NCBI GenBank assembly: GCA_964555685.1
Contig: CAZKTO010000003.1
Span: forward strand, 20,098 to 84,097
Direction of reading: 5' to 3'
From: CAZKTO01 sp964555685
GTDB taxonomy: Bacteria; Chloroflexota; Dehalococcoidia; SHYB01
DNA: 64,000 bases
The notes under the pieces were generated by a model that worked only from the letters and a program-made list of their open reading frames with translations, searched no databases and was not told the origin of the DNA. Of the stretch, positions 16,416 to 25,338 are shown piece by piece (position 1 is the first letter of the stretch; each line of letters begins with the position of its first letter). A program made the position numbers and the translations under genes.

Positions 16416-16577
16416 TCGGTCTGCCTCGCTGTCCTGGCCTGGGACCGGGGGTCTCGATCCAGGATGGCGCGCTAGCCCGATAAGCCAGTCATCATCAGGC
16501 GGTGCTGATAACACGCGTTGCACCTTCCTCGTTACGATGCCGCTACGTTGTAGTGACATCATTTCTTACTCGAATCG

Positions 16578-16606
16578 ATTGTGATGGGCCCTAGACAAAT
16601 TGTCAA
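16578..16606 (-). promoter_or_regulatory. second, upstream minus-strand promoter
   Basis: A perfect TTGACA (16601-16606) and CACAAT (16578-16583) are 17 bp apart on the minus strand. It could drive a longer version of the micro-ORF transcript, or a 73-codon frame beginning at 16562. Confidence 0.45.
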
Positions 16607-16728
16607 TACCTCTGCGGGCGAATTTCGGGCCAATTTTGAAAACTCGTGGCGCTGGGCTGGGCGGCCCGCACCGCGCGGGCGGGGCGAGCGCCCGCGGGCG
16701 GCGGGCCAGTCCCCTGCGGCCCAGCCCC

Positions 16729-16766
16729 GTGGCACGGCCCGTGGCCCGTGCGTATAATTGGCGCAC
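16729..16766 (+). promoter_or_regulatory. promoter with operator-like palindrome, CoA-transferase pair
   Basis: GTGGCA (16729-16734) and a perfect TATAAT (16753-16758) are 18 bp apart. The -10 is embedded in an inverted repeat, GTGCG (16748-16752) and CGCAC (16762-16766). A repressor bound there would occlude the promoter. Confidence 0.5.
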
Positions 16767-16873
16767 TTGGCGGCGCTCCTCGTCCGTCGCGCTCCCCGGC
16801 CTTCGAACGAGACACGAGGGCAGGCCGGTGCGTTGATGGATGCAGCGGGGCGCCGCCCGCGGGAGACGAGCCC

Positions 16874-18085
16874 TTGGCCGAGCAAGCCCTGGCCGGCGTC
16901 CGAGTCCTGGACCTGACCCAGGCTATCGCCGGCCCCTACTGCGCCAAGCTCCTCGCCGACTACGGCGCCGACGTCATCAAGATCGAGCGGCCGGGCCTCG
17001 GCGATCGCGCGCGGCGGATGGGGCCCTTCCATCGCGACCGCGTCCACCCGGAGCGTAGCGGGCTGTTCTGGCACCTCAACAGCAACAAGCGCAGCGTCAC
17101 CCTCAACCTCAAGAGCGCCACGGGCAGGAGGATCTTCCTCGAGCTCCTGGACGGCGCCGGCGTCGTGGTCGAGAGCTTCGCGCCGCGGGTCATGCCGTCG
17201 CTGGGGCTGGACTACGAAACGCTGAGCGCCCGCCGGTCCTCTCTCGTCATGACCTCGATCTCCAACTTCGGACAGACGGGCCCCTACCGGGACTACAAGA
17301 GCGCCGAGATCGTCACCTACGCCATGGCCGGCCCCATGCACGGCACCGGCCTCCCGGAGCGGGAGCCCCTCAAGCTGGGCGAGAATGTGATCCAGTACCA
17401 GGTTGGCAGCGCCGCGGCGGCCGCCACCGCCATCGCCCTGTGGGAGGCCGAGGTCTCGGGCCGGGGCGACCATCTGGACGTGTCGCTCTTCCGCGCCCAG
17501 GCCTCCTCCCAGGACCGGCGCACCACCATGCTCATCGGCTTCCAGTACACGGGCGAGACGATGGACCGGAAGCCGGCGGGCGTGAGCCCGGGCGTGGGCG
17601 TCCGCCCCTGCGCCGATGGCTACGTCAACATCATGGGTGCGACGCTGCGCTTCCCCACCCTGCTCAAGATGATGGGGCAGACGGAGCTCTTGGACGACCC
17701 GCGGTTCAAGGACGACATGGCCCGCGCCCAGCCCGGCGCCTCCGAGGAGTTCGATACCTACTATATTCCTTATCTTATGCAGTACACCAAGCGGCAGCTC
17801 TTCGCCATGGCCCAGGCCCACCACCTGCCGTCGGGGCCCCTCTACGACTCGTCGGACCTCCTCTCCGATCCGCACTTCCGCGAGCGGGGGTTCTGGCCAT
17901 CGGTGGAGCACCCGGGCGCCGGCCCCGTCGAGCAGCCGGGGCGGCCGTTCGTCATGGGCGAGACGCCGTGGCGGCTCCAGCGCCGGGCCCCCGGCCTGGG
18001 CGAGCACACGGAGGACGTCCTCTCGGGCATCCTCGGCTACTCGCGGCGGGACCTAGTCCGGCTCAGGCAGCTGGGCGTCGTGTAG
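16874..18085 (+). CDS. family III CoA-transferase (CaiB/BaiF), subunit lacking the catalytic Asp
   Basis: The protein has 403 residues from a TTG start preceded by GGGAG at 8 nt. The N-terminal VRVLDLTQAIAGPYCAKLLADYGADVIKIERP is split here for brevity; it is the family's CoA-binding Rossmann opening. Where active members carry the CoA-accepting aspartate in a GD-x-x-x-G segment, this protein reads GENVIQYQVGSAAAA, with no aspartate. The next gene encodes a paralog that keeps it. The pair therefore resembles heteromeric enzymes such as BbsE/BbsF, where only one subunit is catalytic. The genes are 11 bp apart. The acid substrate is unknown. Confidence 0.85.
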   Translation: MAEQALAGVRVLDLTQAIAGPYCAKLLADYGADVIKIERPGLGDRARRMGPFHRDRVHPERSGLFWHLNSNKRSVTLNLKSATGRRIFLELLDGAGVVVESFAPRVMPSLGLDYETLSARRSSLVMTSISNFGQTGPYRDYKSAEIVTYAMAGPMHGTGLPEREPLKLGENVIQYQVGSAAAAATAIALWEAEVSGRGDHLDVSLFRAQASSQDRRTTMLIGFQYTGETMDRKPAGVSPGVGVRPCADGYVNIMGATLRFPTLLKMMGQTELLDDPRFKDDMARAQPGASEEFDTYYIPYLMQYTKRQLFAMAQAHHLPSGPLYDSSDLLSDPHFRERGFWPSVEHPGAGPVEQPGRPFVMGETPWRLQRRAPGLGEHTEDVLSGILGYSRRDLVRLRQLGVV

Positions 18086-18096
18086 GAGGCGGGACG

Positions 18097-19395
18097 ATGC
18101 CGTTGCCGCTTTCGGGCATTCGAGTGCTGGATCTGACAGCCGTGTGGGCCGGCCCGCACGCCACCATGATCCTCGCCGACTGGGGCGCTGAGGTCATCCG
18201 CGTCGAGTCGACCCAGGTCTTCCAGACGACCACGCGCGGGCACATGGTCAAGGTGCCCAAGCAGATGCCGAAGATGCGGAAGGGCTGGGGCTCGTGCTAC
18301 CCGGACTGGGACCCGGGCGAGCGGCCATGGAACCGCTACCCGATCTTTCAGAGCCACGCCCGCAACAAGCTGAGCATGACCGCCGACCTGCGCCGGCCCG
18401 AGGGCCTGGCCGTCTTCCACCGGCTCCTCGCCGTCTCGGACGTCTTCATCGAGAACAACGTGCCGGAGACCATCGAGAAGCTGCACCTGACCTACGAGGA
18501 GCTGGTCAAGATCAAGCCGGACCTGATCCAGCTCCGCATGCCGGCCTATGGACTTAGCGGACCGTACAAGAACTACCGGTCGTTCGGCGTGCAGCTGGAG
18601 GGGACCGCCGGCCACACGTGGGTGCGGGGCTACACGGACATGGACGCCTCCTCGCGGGACGACGCCTACTACGGCGACGCCGCCGCCGGCGTGAACGGCG
18701 CCTTCGCGGTGGTCATGGCCCTGCGCCACCGGCTGCGGACCGGCAAGGGCCAGCTCATCGAGCTCGCTCAATGCGAGACCTTCGCGCCGTACATGGGCGA
18801 GTCCATCATGGACTTCGTCATGAACGGCCGCGTCCACAGCACCCTGGGCAACCGCCATCCATCCAATGCGCCCCAGGGGGTCTATCGTTGCAGCGGCCAG
18901 GACCGGTGGGTTACCATTGCCGTCAGGACGGACGGCGAGTGGCAGGGGCTCTGCCGGGCGCTCGGCAATCCGGTTTGGGCATCCGACCCCCGGTTCGCCA
19001 CGGGCCTCGGGCGGTGGAGTCACCAGGACGCGCTGGACCCGCTCATCGAGGCGTGGACGCGCCAGCGCAGCGGCCGGGAGGCGATGGGGCTGCTCCAGGC
19101 GCAGGGGGTGCCGGCGGGCCCGGTGATGGACGAGCGCGACCTCTTCGCCGACCCACAGATCAACGGCCAGAGCTATTTCAAGCGCCTGACCCACGCCGAC
19201 GCGGGCACGCACCTCTACCCCGGCCTCATGTGGTCTGCCCGGAACACGCCCAACGAGGTCCGGACGCCCCCGTGCCGCCTCGGCGAGCATAACCCATACG
19301 TCTACCGCGAGCTCCTGGCCATCCCACCCGGCGAGTACGCGAGGATGGAGGAGACGGGGCATATCGGCGAGGTGTACGCGAGCCACCTGCCCTAG
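18097..19395 (+). CDS. family III CoA-transferase (CaiB/BaiF), catalytic subunit
   Basis: The protein has 432 residues, starting MPLPLSGIRVLDLTAVWAGP, with GGAGG 8 nt before the ATG. The segment YYGDAAAGVNGAF carries the aspartate expected to form the mixed anhydride and CoA thioester. An insertion around residues 45-75 (VKVPKQMPKMRKGWG) is seen in some members of this subgroup. Together with the upstream gene it probably forms a heteromeric transferase activating a carboxylic acid for degradation. Confidence 0.88.
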   Translation: MPLPLSGIRVLDLTAVWAGPHATMILADWGAEVIRVESTQVFQTTTRGHMVKVPKQMPKMRKGWGSCYPDWDPGERPWNRYPIFQSHARNKLSMTADLRRPEGLAVFHRLLAVSDVFIENNVPETIEKLHLTYEELVKIKPDLIQLRMPAYGLSGPYKNYRSFGVQLEGTAGHTWVRGYTDMDASSRDDAYYGDAAAGVNGAFAVVMALRHRLRTGKGQLIELAQCETFAPYMGESIMDFVMNGRVHSTLGNRHPSNAPQGVYRCSGQDRWVTIAVRTDGEWQGLCRALGNPVWASDPRFATGLGRWSHQDALDPLIEAWTRQRSGREAMGLLQAQGVPAGPVMDERDLFADPQINGQSYFKRLTHADAGTHLYPGLMWSARNTPNEVRTPPCRLGEHNPYVYRELLAIPPGEYARMEETGHIGEVYASHLP

Positions 19396-19412
19396 CGGCG
19401 CGGAGGGACGCT

Positions 19413-19428
19413 CCCCGACAAGTCGGGG
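19413..19428. repeat. dispersed 16-bp palindrome
   Basis: CCCCGACAAGTCGGGG lies 15 bp before the next gene and abuts its GAGGAGG ribosome-binding site. A hairpin here could affect translation. Confidence 0.75.
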
Positions 19429-19442
19429 ACGAGGAGGAGGCC

Positions 19443-19838
19443 ATGGCCAAACGGTACGAACAGGAGATCGAAGAGATCGTCCGCAAGGCCGGGAACCTGC
19501 GGCCCCGGACGACCCTGCGCCAGCGGCTCGCTAAGGCCCTGGGGCGGGTGGGCCTGCGCCCGTCCGCACGGGCCGGCGGGGCCCTCGCGCGGGTAACGCC
19601 GCCCATGGTCGGAGGGTCGGGCGCACTGGTGCTGCTGGTGGCCCTGATCCTTCGGTCGGCGCCCATCGCCTTCGCCGGCCTCGGGTTGCTGCTGGCCGCC
19701 TACCTGCTCGCCATCAGCCGCGGCCGGGGAACCTTCCACGAGATGACGGGCTACGACAAAGCCTGGCGGGGCCGGCCGATCGGCGGGCCGCCGGCTGGCG
19801 GCGGCCGCGCCAAGCGCTGGTTCGGCCGGAGGCGCTAG
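19443..19838 (+). CDS. small membrane protein of unknown function
   Basis: The protein has 131 residues. A basic N-terminal region of about 50 residues (RPRTTLRQRLAKALGRVG) is followed by two adjacent hydrophobic segments: GGSGALVLLVALILR, then APIAFAGLGLLLAAYLLAI. An Arg/Gly-rich tail ends in WFGRRR, so both termini are probably cytoplasmic. GAGGAGG is directly upstream. I do not recognise a family. Confidence 0.65.
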   Translation: MAKRYEQEIEEIVRKAGNLRPRTTLRQRLAKALGRVGLRPSARAGGALARVTPPMVGGSGALVLLVALILRSAPIAFAGLGLLLAAYLLAISRGRGTFHEMTGYDKAWRGRPIGGPPAGGGRAKRWFGRRR

Positions 19839-19852
19839 CAGTCAGCCGGGGG

Positions 19853-20143
19853 CTACTCCACTACCTGCTCGATGCGCTGGATCGCCGCGTCCAGCGTGGC
19901 GCGCTGAGCGTCCGAGCGAGCGGTGGCGTAGGCCTTGCGCAGCCGCGACACGACGCCGAGGCAGAAGGCCCTCCACTCCTCGTACGTCCGGCCCACCGGC
20001 ACCGCGACGCCTGATCGCTCGATCTTCTTCTGCGACTCCTGGGCATGCTTCCGGCGCGGGTCGGCCAGTTCCAGCATGTCGGCCAGGTGCACCAGCCCCT
20101 CGACGAAGTGCTCTCCGTCCTCGAACGTCTCGCCACGCGCCAT
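19853..20143 (-). CDS. hypothetical helical protein
   Basis: The 96-residue protein is rich in Glu, Arg and Ala, with HLADMLELADPRRKHAQESQKK and a C-terminal helix LDAAIQRIEQVVE. AAGGAG lies 8 nt upstream of the ATG, which supports translation. It converges with the preceding gene (14-bp gap). There is no signal or membrane segment, and I recognise no family. Confidence 0.55.
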   Translation of the reverse strand: MARGETFEDGEHFVEGLVHLADMLELADPRRKHAQESQKKIERSGVAVPVGRTYEEWRAFCLGVVSRLRKAYATARSDAQRATLDAAIQRIEQVVE

Positions 20144-20312
20144 CGGGTAGGCTCCTTCGGGTCACCCCCAGTCTACCAGGCCAGGGCAACGGACGACCCC
20201 GGCCTCAGGCCCGCGCGGCGCGGAGCATCCCGAAGGGCCGGCGGACGGGCAGCGCCAGCAAGCGCCCCCGCGCCACGTCGATGGCCAGCGGGCTGTTCCC
20301 GCCGCCTTTTTG

Positions 20313-20342
20313 TTGCCTCCGCTCTCACCCCTCGGCTATCAT
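20313..20342 (+). promoter_or_regulatory. promoter of the HpaB-family gene
   Basis: TTGCCT (20313-20318) and TATCAT (20337-20342) are spaced 18 bp apart. The start codon at 20372 would follow a leader of only about 22 nt, which contains the GGAG ribosome-binding site. Confidence 0.45.
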
Positions 20343-20371
20343 GGCTGCACCCAACCGCCAGGAGCGTGTCC

Positions 20372-21814
20372 ATGGGCTTGCGCTCGCCGAAGCAGTACGT
20401 GGAGAGCCTGCGCGACGGCCGCGCCGTCTACTACCGCGGCCAGCGGGTCCCGGACGTGACCGCCCACCCCTTCTTCCGCGTCGCCGTCGACCACGCGGCC
20501 ATCGACTACGAGCTGGCCGAGGACCCCAAGCACCGCGCCCTCGCCGTCGTCGCGGACCCGGAGACGGGCGAGCCCATCAGCCGCCTCTATCTCCCCCCGC
20601 GCAGCGCCGGCGACCTGCTCCAGCGGGCCGAGCTCATCGCCCTCGCCACCCGCACGGGCAGGACGATGGTCACCCTCATCAAGGAGATCGGGACGGACGC
20701 CCTCTTCGCGCTCCACATCGTCGCCCAGCGCATGGACGACACGCTCAAGACGTCCTACCTGGACCGCGTGCGCGCGTTCTACCGCCACTGCGCCTCGAAC
20801 GACCTGGCCGTCGCCGTGGCCCAGACGGACGCCAAGGGCGACCGGTCGCTGCGCCCCTCGGAGCAGGAGCACCCGGACTACTACCTGCGCGTCGTCGCTC
20901 GCAGGAAGGACGGCATCGTCGTCCGGGGCGCCAAGGTGCACACCTCCGTCTCGGTGAACTCCAACGAGCTCATCGTGCTCCCGACGCGCAACTTCGACGA
21001 GGCGGAACGGGACTACGCCGTCGCCTTCGCCGTACCGATGAACGCGCCCGGGCTGAAGCTGGTCACCAGCGCCTACACGCAGGAGCGCGAGTCGGAGTTC
21101 CAGTACCCCCTCAGCGCCAGGCACCGGATGCTGGAGACGGTGACGATCTTCGACGACGTCTTCGTCCCCTGGGAGCGCGTCTTCCTCGATGGCGAGCACC
21201 AGTTCGCCGGCGCCCTAGCCCTGGGCTTCGTGGACTTCCACCGGTTCACGGCGGTCTCCTACAAGCAGCCGCTCCTCGATCTGTTGGTCGGCTCGGCGCT
21301 GCTCATGGCCGACTACAATGGCGTCTCGCGGGCGGGGCATGTGCGCGACAAGATCACGTCCATGATCGCCTACGTGGAGACGGTGAAGGGGCTGCTGCGG
21401 GCGGCGGCCCTGCACTGCAAGAGCGAGCCGCCGGGACTCGCCGTACCCAACCGGATGTACACCAACGTGGCCAAGCTCCAGTTCGCCGCGGGGTACCACA
21501 CAGCCCTGGCCCACGTGCAGGACATCACGGGCGGGCTGCTGGTGACGGCGCCCTCGGAGGAGGACCTGGCGAACCCGGAGACGCGGGACCGCCTGCTGCG
21601 CTACCTGGGCGGGCGCAAGGGCGTCTCGGCCACGGACCGGATACGGGCGGTCAATATGATCGCGGACCTGACGACGGGCGAGTTCGGCGGCTACCACGCG
21701 GTGCTGGCGATCCACGCCGAGGGCTCCATCGAGGCGGAGAAGCTGGCCATCGCCCGCGAGTACGATACGAAGGCGGCCATCGCCTACGCGAAAGAGATGG
21801 CCGGAATCAAATAG
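20372..21814 (+). CDS. 4-hydroxyphenylacetate 3-hydroxylase (HpaB) family flavin monooxygenase
   Basis: The protein has 480 residues with acyl-CoA-dehydrogenase-like architecture. RHCASNDLAVAVAQTDAKGDR and RKDGIVVRGAKVHTS are hallmarks of HpaB/4-hydroxybutyryl-CoA dehydratase relatives. The iron-sulfur cysteines of the dehydratase are not evident, favouring a reduced-flavin-dependent hydroxylase. No flavin reductase (hpaC) gene is adjacent. The ATG at 20372 has GGAG 7 nt upstream; longer frames upstream cross the promoter. A phenolic substrate is the family default, not shown by the sequence. Confidence 0.85.
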   Translation: MGLRSPKQYVESLRDGRAVYYRGQRVPDVTAHPFFRVAVDHAAIDYELAEDPKHRALAVVADPETGEPISRLYLPPRSAGDLLQRAELIALATRTGRTMVTLIKEIGTDALFALHIVAQRMDDTLKTSYLDRVRAFYRHCASNDLAVAVAQTDAKGDRSLRPSEQEHPDYYLRVVARRKDGIVVRGAKVHTSVSVNSNELIVLPTRNFDEAERDYAVAFAVPMNAPGLKLVTSAYTQERESEFQYPLSARHRMLETVTIFDDVFVPWERVFLDGEHQFAGALALGFVDFHRFTAVSYKQPLLDLLVGSALLMADYNGVSRAGHVRDKITSMIAYVETVKGLLRAAALHCKSEPPGLAVPNRMYTNVAKLQFAAGYHTALAHVQDITGGLLVTAPSEEDLANPETRDRLLRYLGGRKGVSATDRIRAVNMIADLTTGEFGGYHAVLAIHAEGSIEAEKLAIAREYDTKAAIAYAKEMAGIK

Positions 21815-21828
21815 CGGGAGGGCCGCCG

Positions 21829-22017
21829 ATGCGGAAGGACCTGATGGAGATCCTGGCCTGCCCCATGTGCAAGGGCGAACTGACGCTGGCCATCGAGCGG
21901 GAGGCCGGGGGCGAGATCGTCGCGGGGAGCCTGCGCTGCGCCCGCTGCAACGAGGTCTACCCCATCGAGGACGGGATCCCAAACCTGCTGCCGCCGGAGT
22001 TGCGGAAGGCGGATTAG
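21829..22017 (+). CDS. Trm112/YcaR family zinc-ribbon protein
   Basis: The 62-residue protein begins MRKDLMEILACPMCKGEL and has a second pair in CARCNEVYPIEDGIPNLLP. The two CxxC-type knuckles and the PIEDGIPNLL ending are diagnostic of the Trm112-like family, which in other organisms stabilises methyltransferase partners. GGGAGGG precedes the ATG. It follows the HpaB-like gene by 14 bp and is probably cotranscribed. Confidence 0.88.
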   Translation: MRKDLMEILACPMCKGELTLAIEREAGGEIVAGSLRCARCNEVYPIEDGIPNLLPPELRKAD

Positions 22018-22024
22018 GGAGCGT

Positions 22025-22945
22025 CTACCGCCCCCTGCTCACCAGCGGCCGGACCTCCTTGGCGATGATCTCCGGGAAGTCCCGCGTCCGGTCCGGCGGG
22101 CCCGCGGGGGCGAAGATGAAGTGCGTCACGCCAGCCTCCCGGAACTGCTGGATGCGCTCGGCGCACTGCTGCGGCGTCCCCACGATGGGGTAGCGGTGGA
22201 CGATCTTGCTGAAGTCCTGGGCATAGTTGGTCCCCAGCGCCTTGGCCGCCATCTCCGCCGCCGCCTCGTAGGCCGGGGCGATGGACGTGAAGACGTAGAG
22301 CGTCCGCTCGATCTTGGCCGGGTCGCGGCCCGCGGCCACGGCCATCTCCTCGATCCTCTGCCAGTCTTCCCGGTACATCTCCGGCGTGTACATATAGGGC
22401 ATCCAGCCATCGGCGTAGAGGGCCGTGCGCTTCAGCGACCCGCGACGCCCGCCCACGAGCATCGGCGGGTGCGGCTTCTGGACCGGGTGCGGCTCCAGCG
22501 TCACGTCCTCGAGTTGCCAAAACCGGCCTTTGAACGTGACGTTCGTCTCCGTCCAGAGGCGCCGGATGAGCTGCATCGCCTCGCTGGCGCGGGCGCCGCG
22601 CTCCTCCCGACGCACACCCATGGCCTGGAACTCCTGGGGGAACTCGCCGCCGACGCCCACGCCCAGGGACGCCCGGCCATTGGAGAGGTGATCGAGGGTC
22701 GTCACGGCCTTGCTCACCAGCACCGGATGCTTGAGAGGCAGGAGCAGGATGGAGGTGCCCAGGCGCACCCGCTTCGTCGTCGAGGCGGCGGCGGCCAGGA
22801 CCATCAGGCCATCGAGCATCGGGTGCCGCCAGACGACGTGCTCGCCGGTCCAGAGCGAGTCGAAGCCCAGGGCCTCCAGACGGCGGGCGTCCTCACCCAC
22901 CGAGGCCCCTCGGCCTATGGTCATGCCGAACTTCAGGTCAGACAC
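22025..22945 (-). CDS. luciferase-like (LLM) flavin/F420-dependent oxidoreductase
   Basis: The 306-residue TIM-barrel protein shows LEALGFDSLWTGEHV near the N terminus, LGTSILLLPLKHPVLVSKAVTTLDHLSNGR and LGVGVGGEFP. This is the typical F420/FMN-dependent class. A GTG at 22945 has AGGAG 6 nt upstream and is preferred over the ATG at 22966. It is one of four such paralogs in the window and converges with the Trm112 gene. The substrate is unknown. Confidence 0.85.
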   Translation of the reverse strand: MSDLKFGMTIGRGASVGEDARRLEALGFDSLWTGEHVVWRHPMLDGLMVLAAAASTTKRVRLGTSILLLPLKHPVLVSKAVTTLDHLSNGRASLGVGVGGEFPQEFQAMGVRREERGARASEAMQLIRRLWTETNVTFKGRFWQLEDVTLEPHPVQKPHPPMLVGGRRGSLKRTALYADGWMPYMYTPEMYREDWQRIEEMAVAAGRDPAKIERTLYVFTSIAPAYEAAAEMAAKALGTNYAQDFSKIVHRYPIVGTPQQCAERIQQFREAGVTHFIFAPAGPPDRTRDFPEIIAKEVRPLVSRGR

Positions 22946-22975
22946 GGGTGTCTCCTCAGCCCTCATCCCCTTCGC

Positions 22976-22998
22976 CCCCTCTCCGGCCCGGAGAGGGG
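22976..22998. repeat. pyrimidine-arm hairpin
   Basis: CCCCTCTCCG (22976-22985) and CGGAGAGGGG (22989-22998) form a perfect 10-bp stem with a 3-nt loop, in the short spacer between two minus-strand genes. The same arms recur at 63297-63319 and, extended, at 2035-2059. Confidence 0.75.
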
Positions 22999-23008
22999 TG
23001 GGAGAGGG

Positions 23009-23773
23009 TCACTGCGCCGTATAGCCGCCGTCCACCGTCAGCACCACGCCGGTGACGAAGCCTGCCTCGTCGGAGGCCAGGTAGAGCACCGCCTGGGCGA
23101 TATCCTCCGGCGTCGCCACACGCCCCAGGGGGATTCGCTGGCTCAACAGGGCGAAGAGCGAGTCCGGGTCATCGGCGCGCATGGCCTCTGTCATGGCCGT
23201 GCGCGTGAACCCCGGCGCGACGGCGTTGACGCGGATCTTGTCGGCGGCGTAGTCGATCGCTAGCTGGCGCGTGAGCATGATGACCGCACCCTTGGAGGCG
23301 GCGTAGACGCTTTGGCGGGGCTGACCAAAGAGGCCGGAGATGGAGGCGGTGTTCACGATGGAGCCGCCGCCGGTCCGCAGCATCTCGCGGATGACGTGCT
23401 TGGCCACAAAGAAGACGCCGCGGACGTTCACGTCCATCACGCGGTCGTACTCGGGCATGGTCAGCTCATGGAGCTTGAGGACGGACTCGAGGCCCAGGAC
23501 GCCGGCGTTGTTGAAGAGGATATCTATCCGGCCGAAGCGCACCATGACGGTCCCTACGGCCGCCTCGATGGAGGGCTCGCGGGTCACGTCCATGGGGACG
23601 AAGAGGGCCTGGCCGCCCGCGTCCTCGATGGTGCGCGCGGCCTGAACGCCCCGCGCCTCGTCCCGGTCGGCCAGAGCGACGCGGGCGCCCTCCTTCGCGA
23701 AGAGCAGCGCGGCGGCCCGGCCGATGCCCGAGGCGGCGCCGGTGATGAGGGCGGCCTTGTTCTGGAGACGCAT
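23009..23773 (-). CDS. short-chain dehydrogenase/reductase
   Basis: The protein has 254 residues. TGAASGIGRAAA is the cofactor glycine motif. DVTREPS, NNAGVLGLES, the catalytic serine in NTASISG and YAASKGA (Tyr and Lys) follow in the usual order. The protein ends VVLTVDGGYTAQ, the usual classical-SDR tail. GGGAGG lies 5 nt before the ATG at 23773. The acidic residue after the second strand (ADRDEA) suggests NAD(H). The substrate is unknown. A palindrome copy (23805-23820) lies upstream. Confidence 0.9.
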   Translation of the reverse strand: MRLQNKAALITGAASGIGRAAALLFAKEGARVALADRDEARGVQAARTIEDAGGQALFVPMDVTREPSIEAAVGTVMVRFGRIDILFNNAGVLGLESVLKLHELTMPEYDRVMDVNVRGVFFVAKHVIREMLRTGGGSIVNTASISGLFGQPRQSVYAASKGAVIMLTRQLAIDYAADKIRVNAVAPGFTRTAMTEAMRADDPDSLFALLSQRIPLGRVATPEDIAQAVLYLASDEAGFVTGVVLTVDGGYTAQ

Positions 23774-23961
23774 GCTGACCTCCCATCGGGGTACGGGCCG
23801 GACACCCCGGCCTGTCGGAGCACCGGTCGCCCGCGCTGCCCCACGAACCTGTAGGCAACGGAAGCGGCGCCATGATACCATAGGTGGCCGTCGCGGCCCA
23901 GGACGCCGGGTCCAGCGCCGCGCCGGCGCCAGCCCAGCCGTTGTCAGGACCAATCGCCACC

Positions 23962-24804
23962 ATGAAGATCGGAGCCCACGTCTCGTCCGCGGGCAGCATC
24001 GACCGGGCCGTCGACCGGGCCGCCGAGATCGGCGCCGAGGCCGTGCAGATGTTCCTTTCGGGGCCGACGAGCTGGCGCGTCAAGGACCACCCCCAGAAGG
24101 ACCGCGAGGCCTACAAGCGCAAGGCCCGCGAGACGGGGATCGGCCCCACCTTCTTCCACGGCATCTACCTCATCAACCTGGGCTCGCCGAACCCGGAGCT
24201 GATCGAGAAGGGTGTTGGCTCGCTCGTCGCCTACCAGAGCGCGGCGGCCACCATCGACTGCGCCGGCACGATCTTTCACATCGGCAGCCACAAGGGCCAG
24301 GGCTTCGAGACGGTGCTGCCACAGGTGGTCCGGGCGCTCCACCGGGTCCTCGAGGGCACGCCCCCGGGCCCCTGGCTCATCATCGAGAACAGCGCCGGCA
24401 TGGGGCAGTCCATCGGCGCGAGCTTCGCCGAGATCGGGCAGGTCATCAAGGCCGTGGGCAGCGACCGAGTGAAGGTCTGCCTGGACACGCAGCATAGCTT
24501 CGCCAACGGCTACAACGTCGCCACGAAGGGTGGGCTGGAGGCGGCTATGGCCGAGTTCGAGCGGGAGATCGGCCTGGGCCGTCTCGTGGCCGTCCACGCC
24601 AACGACTCCAAGTGCCCCCTCATGGGCGGCCTTGACCGTCATGAGAACATAGGCGAAGGGCACATCGGACGCGAGGGGTTCGAGGTGATCATGGCGCATC
24701 CGGCCTTCCTGGATGTGCCATTCATCCTGGAGGTGCCAGGGTTCGAGAACGAAGGGGCCGACAAGAAGAACGTCGACATCTTGAAGGCGATGCGCGGGGG
24801 ATAG
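23962..24804 (+). CDS. nfo: endonuclease IV (apurinic/apyrimidinic endonuclease)
   Basis: The 280-residue TIM-barrel nuclease starts MKIGAHVSSAGSID. It contains IIENSAGMG, LDTQHSFANGYN (usually LDTCHAFAAGYD), VHANDSKCP and the diagnostic RHENIGEGHIG. The zinc-ligand histidines, aspartates and glutamates are present. It cleaves DNA 5' of abasic sites in base-excision repair. The ATG at 23962 begins at the conserved N terminus. The next small genes follow closely. Confidence 0.93.
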   Translation: MKIGAHVSSAGSIDRAVDRAAEIGAEAVQMFLSGPTSWRVKDHPQKDREAYKRKARETGIGPTFFHGIYLINLGSPNPELIEKGVGSLVAYQSAAATIDCAGTIFHIGSHKGQGFETVLPQVVRALHRVLEGTPPGPWLIIENSAGMGQSIGASFAEIGQVIKAVGSDRVKVCLDTQHSFANGYNVATKGGLEAAMAEFEREIGLGRLVAVHANDSKCPLMGGLDRHENIGEGHIGREGFEVIMAHPAFLDVPFILEVPGFENEGADKKNVDILKAMRGG

Positions 24805-24807
24805 CGG

Positions 24808-24999
24808 GTGGGGATGCAACGGAAGCGAGGCGCCGATAGCCCGTTCACGCGCCGGCAGCAGATCATCAACCTCGTCGTCTCGCTGGTCGTCGCGTTCGCC
24901 GTCATGGCGGTCACCGGGAATGTGGTTTGGGGGTTCGTCACGTTCATGCTCGCGGGCGTGGCCGTGAACGTGGTGATGATGGCCCGCCAGAGAAAGTAG
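24808..24999 (+). CDS. small two-segment membrane protein
   Basis: The protein has 63 residues from GTG 24808 (or 61 from ATG 24814), beginning 3 bp after nfo. A basic N terminus (RKRGADSPFTRRQQ) precedes two hydrophobic stretches, LVVSLVVAFAVMAVTG and VVWGFVTFMLAGVAVNVVMM. The tail is ARQRK. The gene position and membrane pattern make it a credible gene; I do not recognise a family. Confidence 0.6.
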   Translation: MGMQRKRGADSPFTRRQQIINLVVSLVVAFAVMAVTGNVVWGFVTFMLAGVAVNVVMMARQRK

Positions 25000-25009
25000 G
25001 AGCCGGGGG

Positions 25010-25297
25010 ATGCCCCTCTTCGTCGCGCTGGGCAAGCTCACCGAGGGAGGCGCCACCTATCTGCGGGACCTGGCGCTGCGGCACCGGCACGCCGTGGCCA
25101 ACGTCGAGCGCGGCGGCGGCAAGGTCGTCGCGTCCTACGCCCTCCTGGGCCCCTACGACTTCCTGGTGATCCTCGATTGCCCCGACGAGAGGGTGGCGAT
25201 GAAGATCCTGGCCAAGGAGTCCTCGCACGGGAACGTGCGCTACGAGACGATGACGGCGCTCCCCATTGAGGAGTTCGCCAAGCTAGTGCAGGAGTAG
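25010..25297 (+). CDS. GYD domain protein
   Basis: The 95-residue protein has KLTEGGATYLRDL, VASYALLGPYDFLVILDCPDE and a C-terminal FAKLVQE. This is the pattern of GYD-domain (PF08734-type) small ferredoxin-fold proteins of unknown role. It lies 10 bp after the small membrane protein with AGGAG upstream. Confidence 0.8.
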   Translation: MPLFVALGKLTEGGATYLRDLALRHRHAVANVERGGGKVVASYALLGPYDFLVILDCPDERVAMKILAKESSHGNVRYETMTALPIEEFAKLVQE

Positions 25298-25338
25298 AAC
25301 GCGGCCGCGCATCCGGGCCGCATGCCTGAGGAGCGGAG

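Noticed and set aside
16341..16562. 73-codon minus-strand ORF ending in MAPKKPKK
   Set aside because: It spans the strong promoter at 16388-16415 and lacks a good ribosome-binding site, while the internal ATG has an excellent one. It remains a weak alternative driven by the promoter at 16578-16606.
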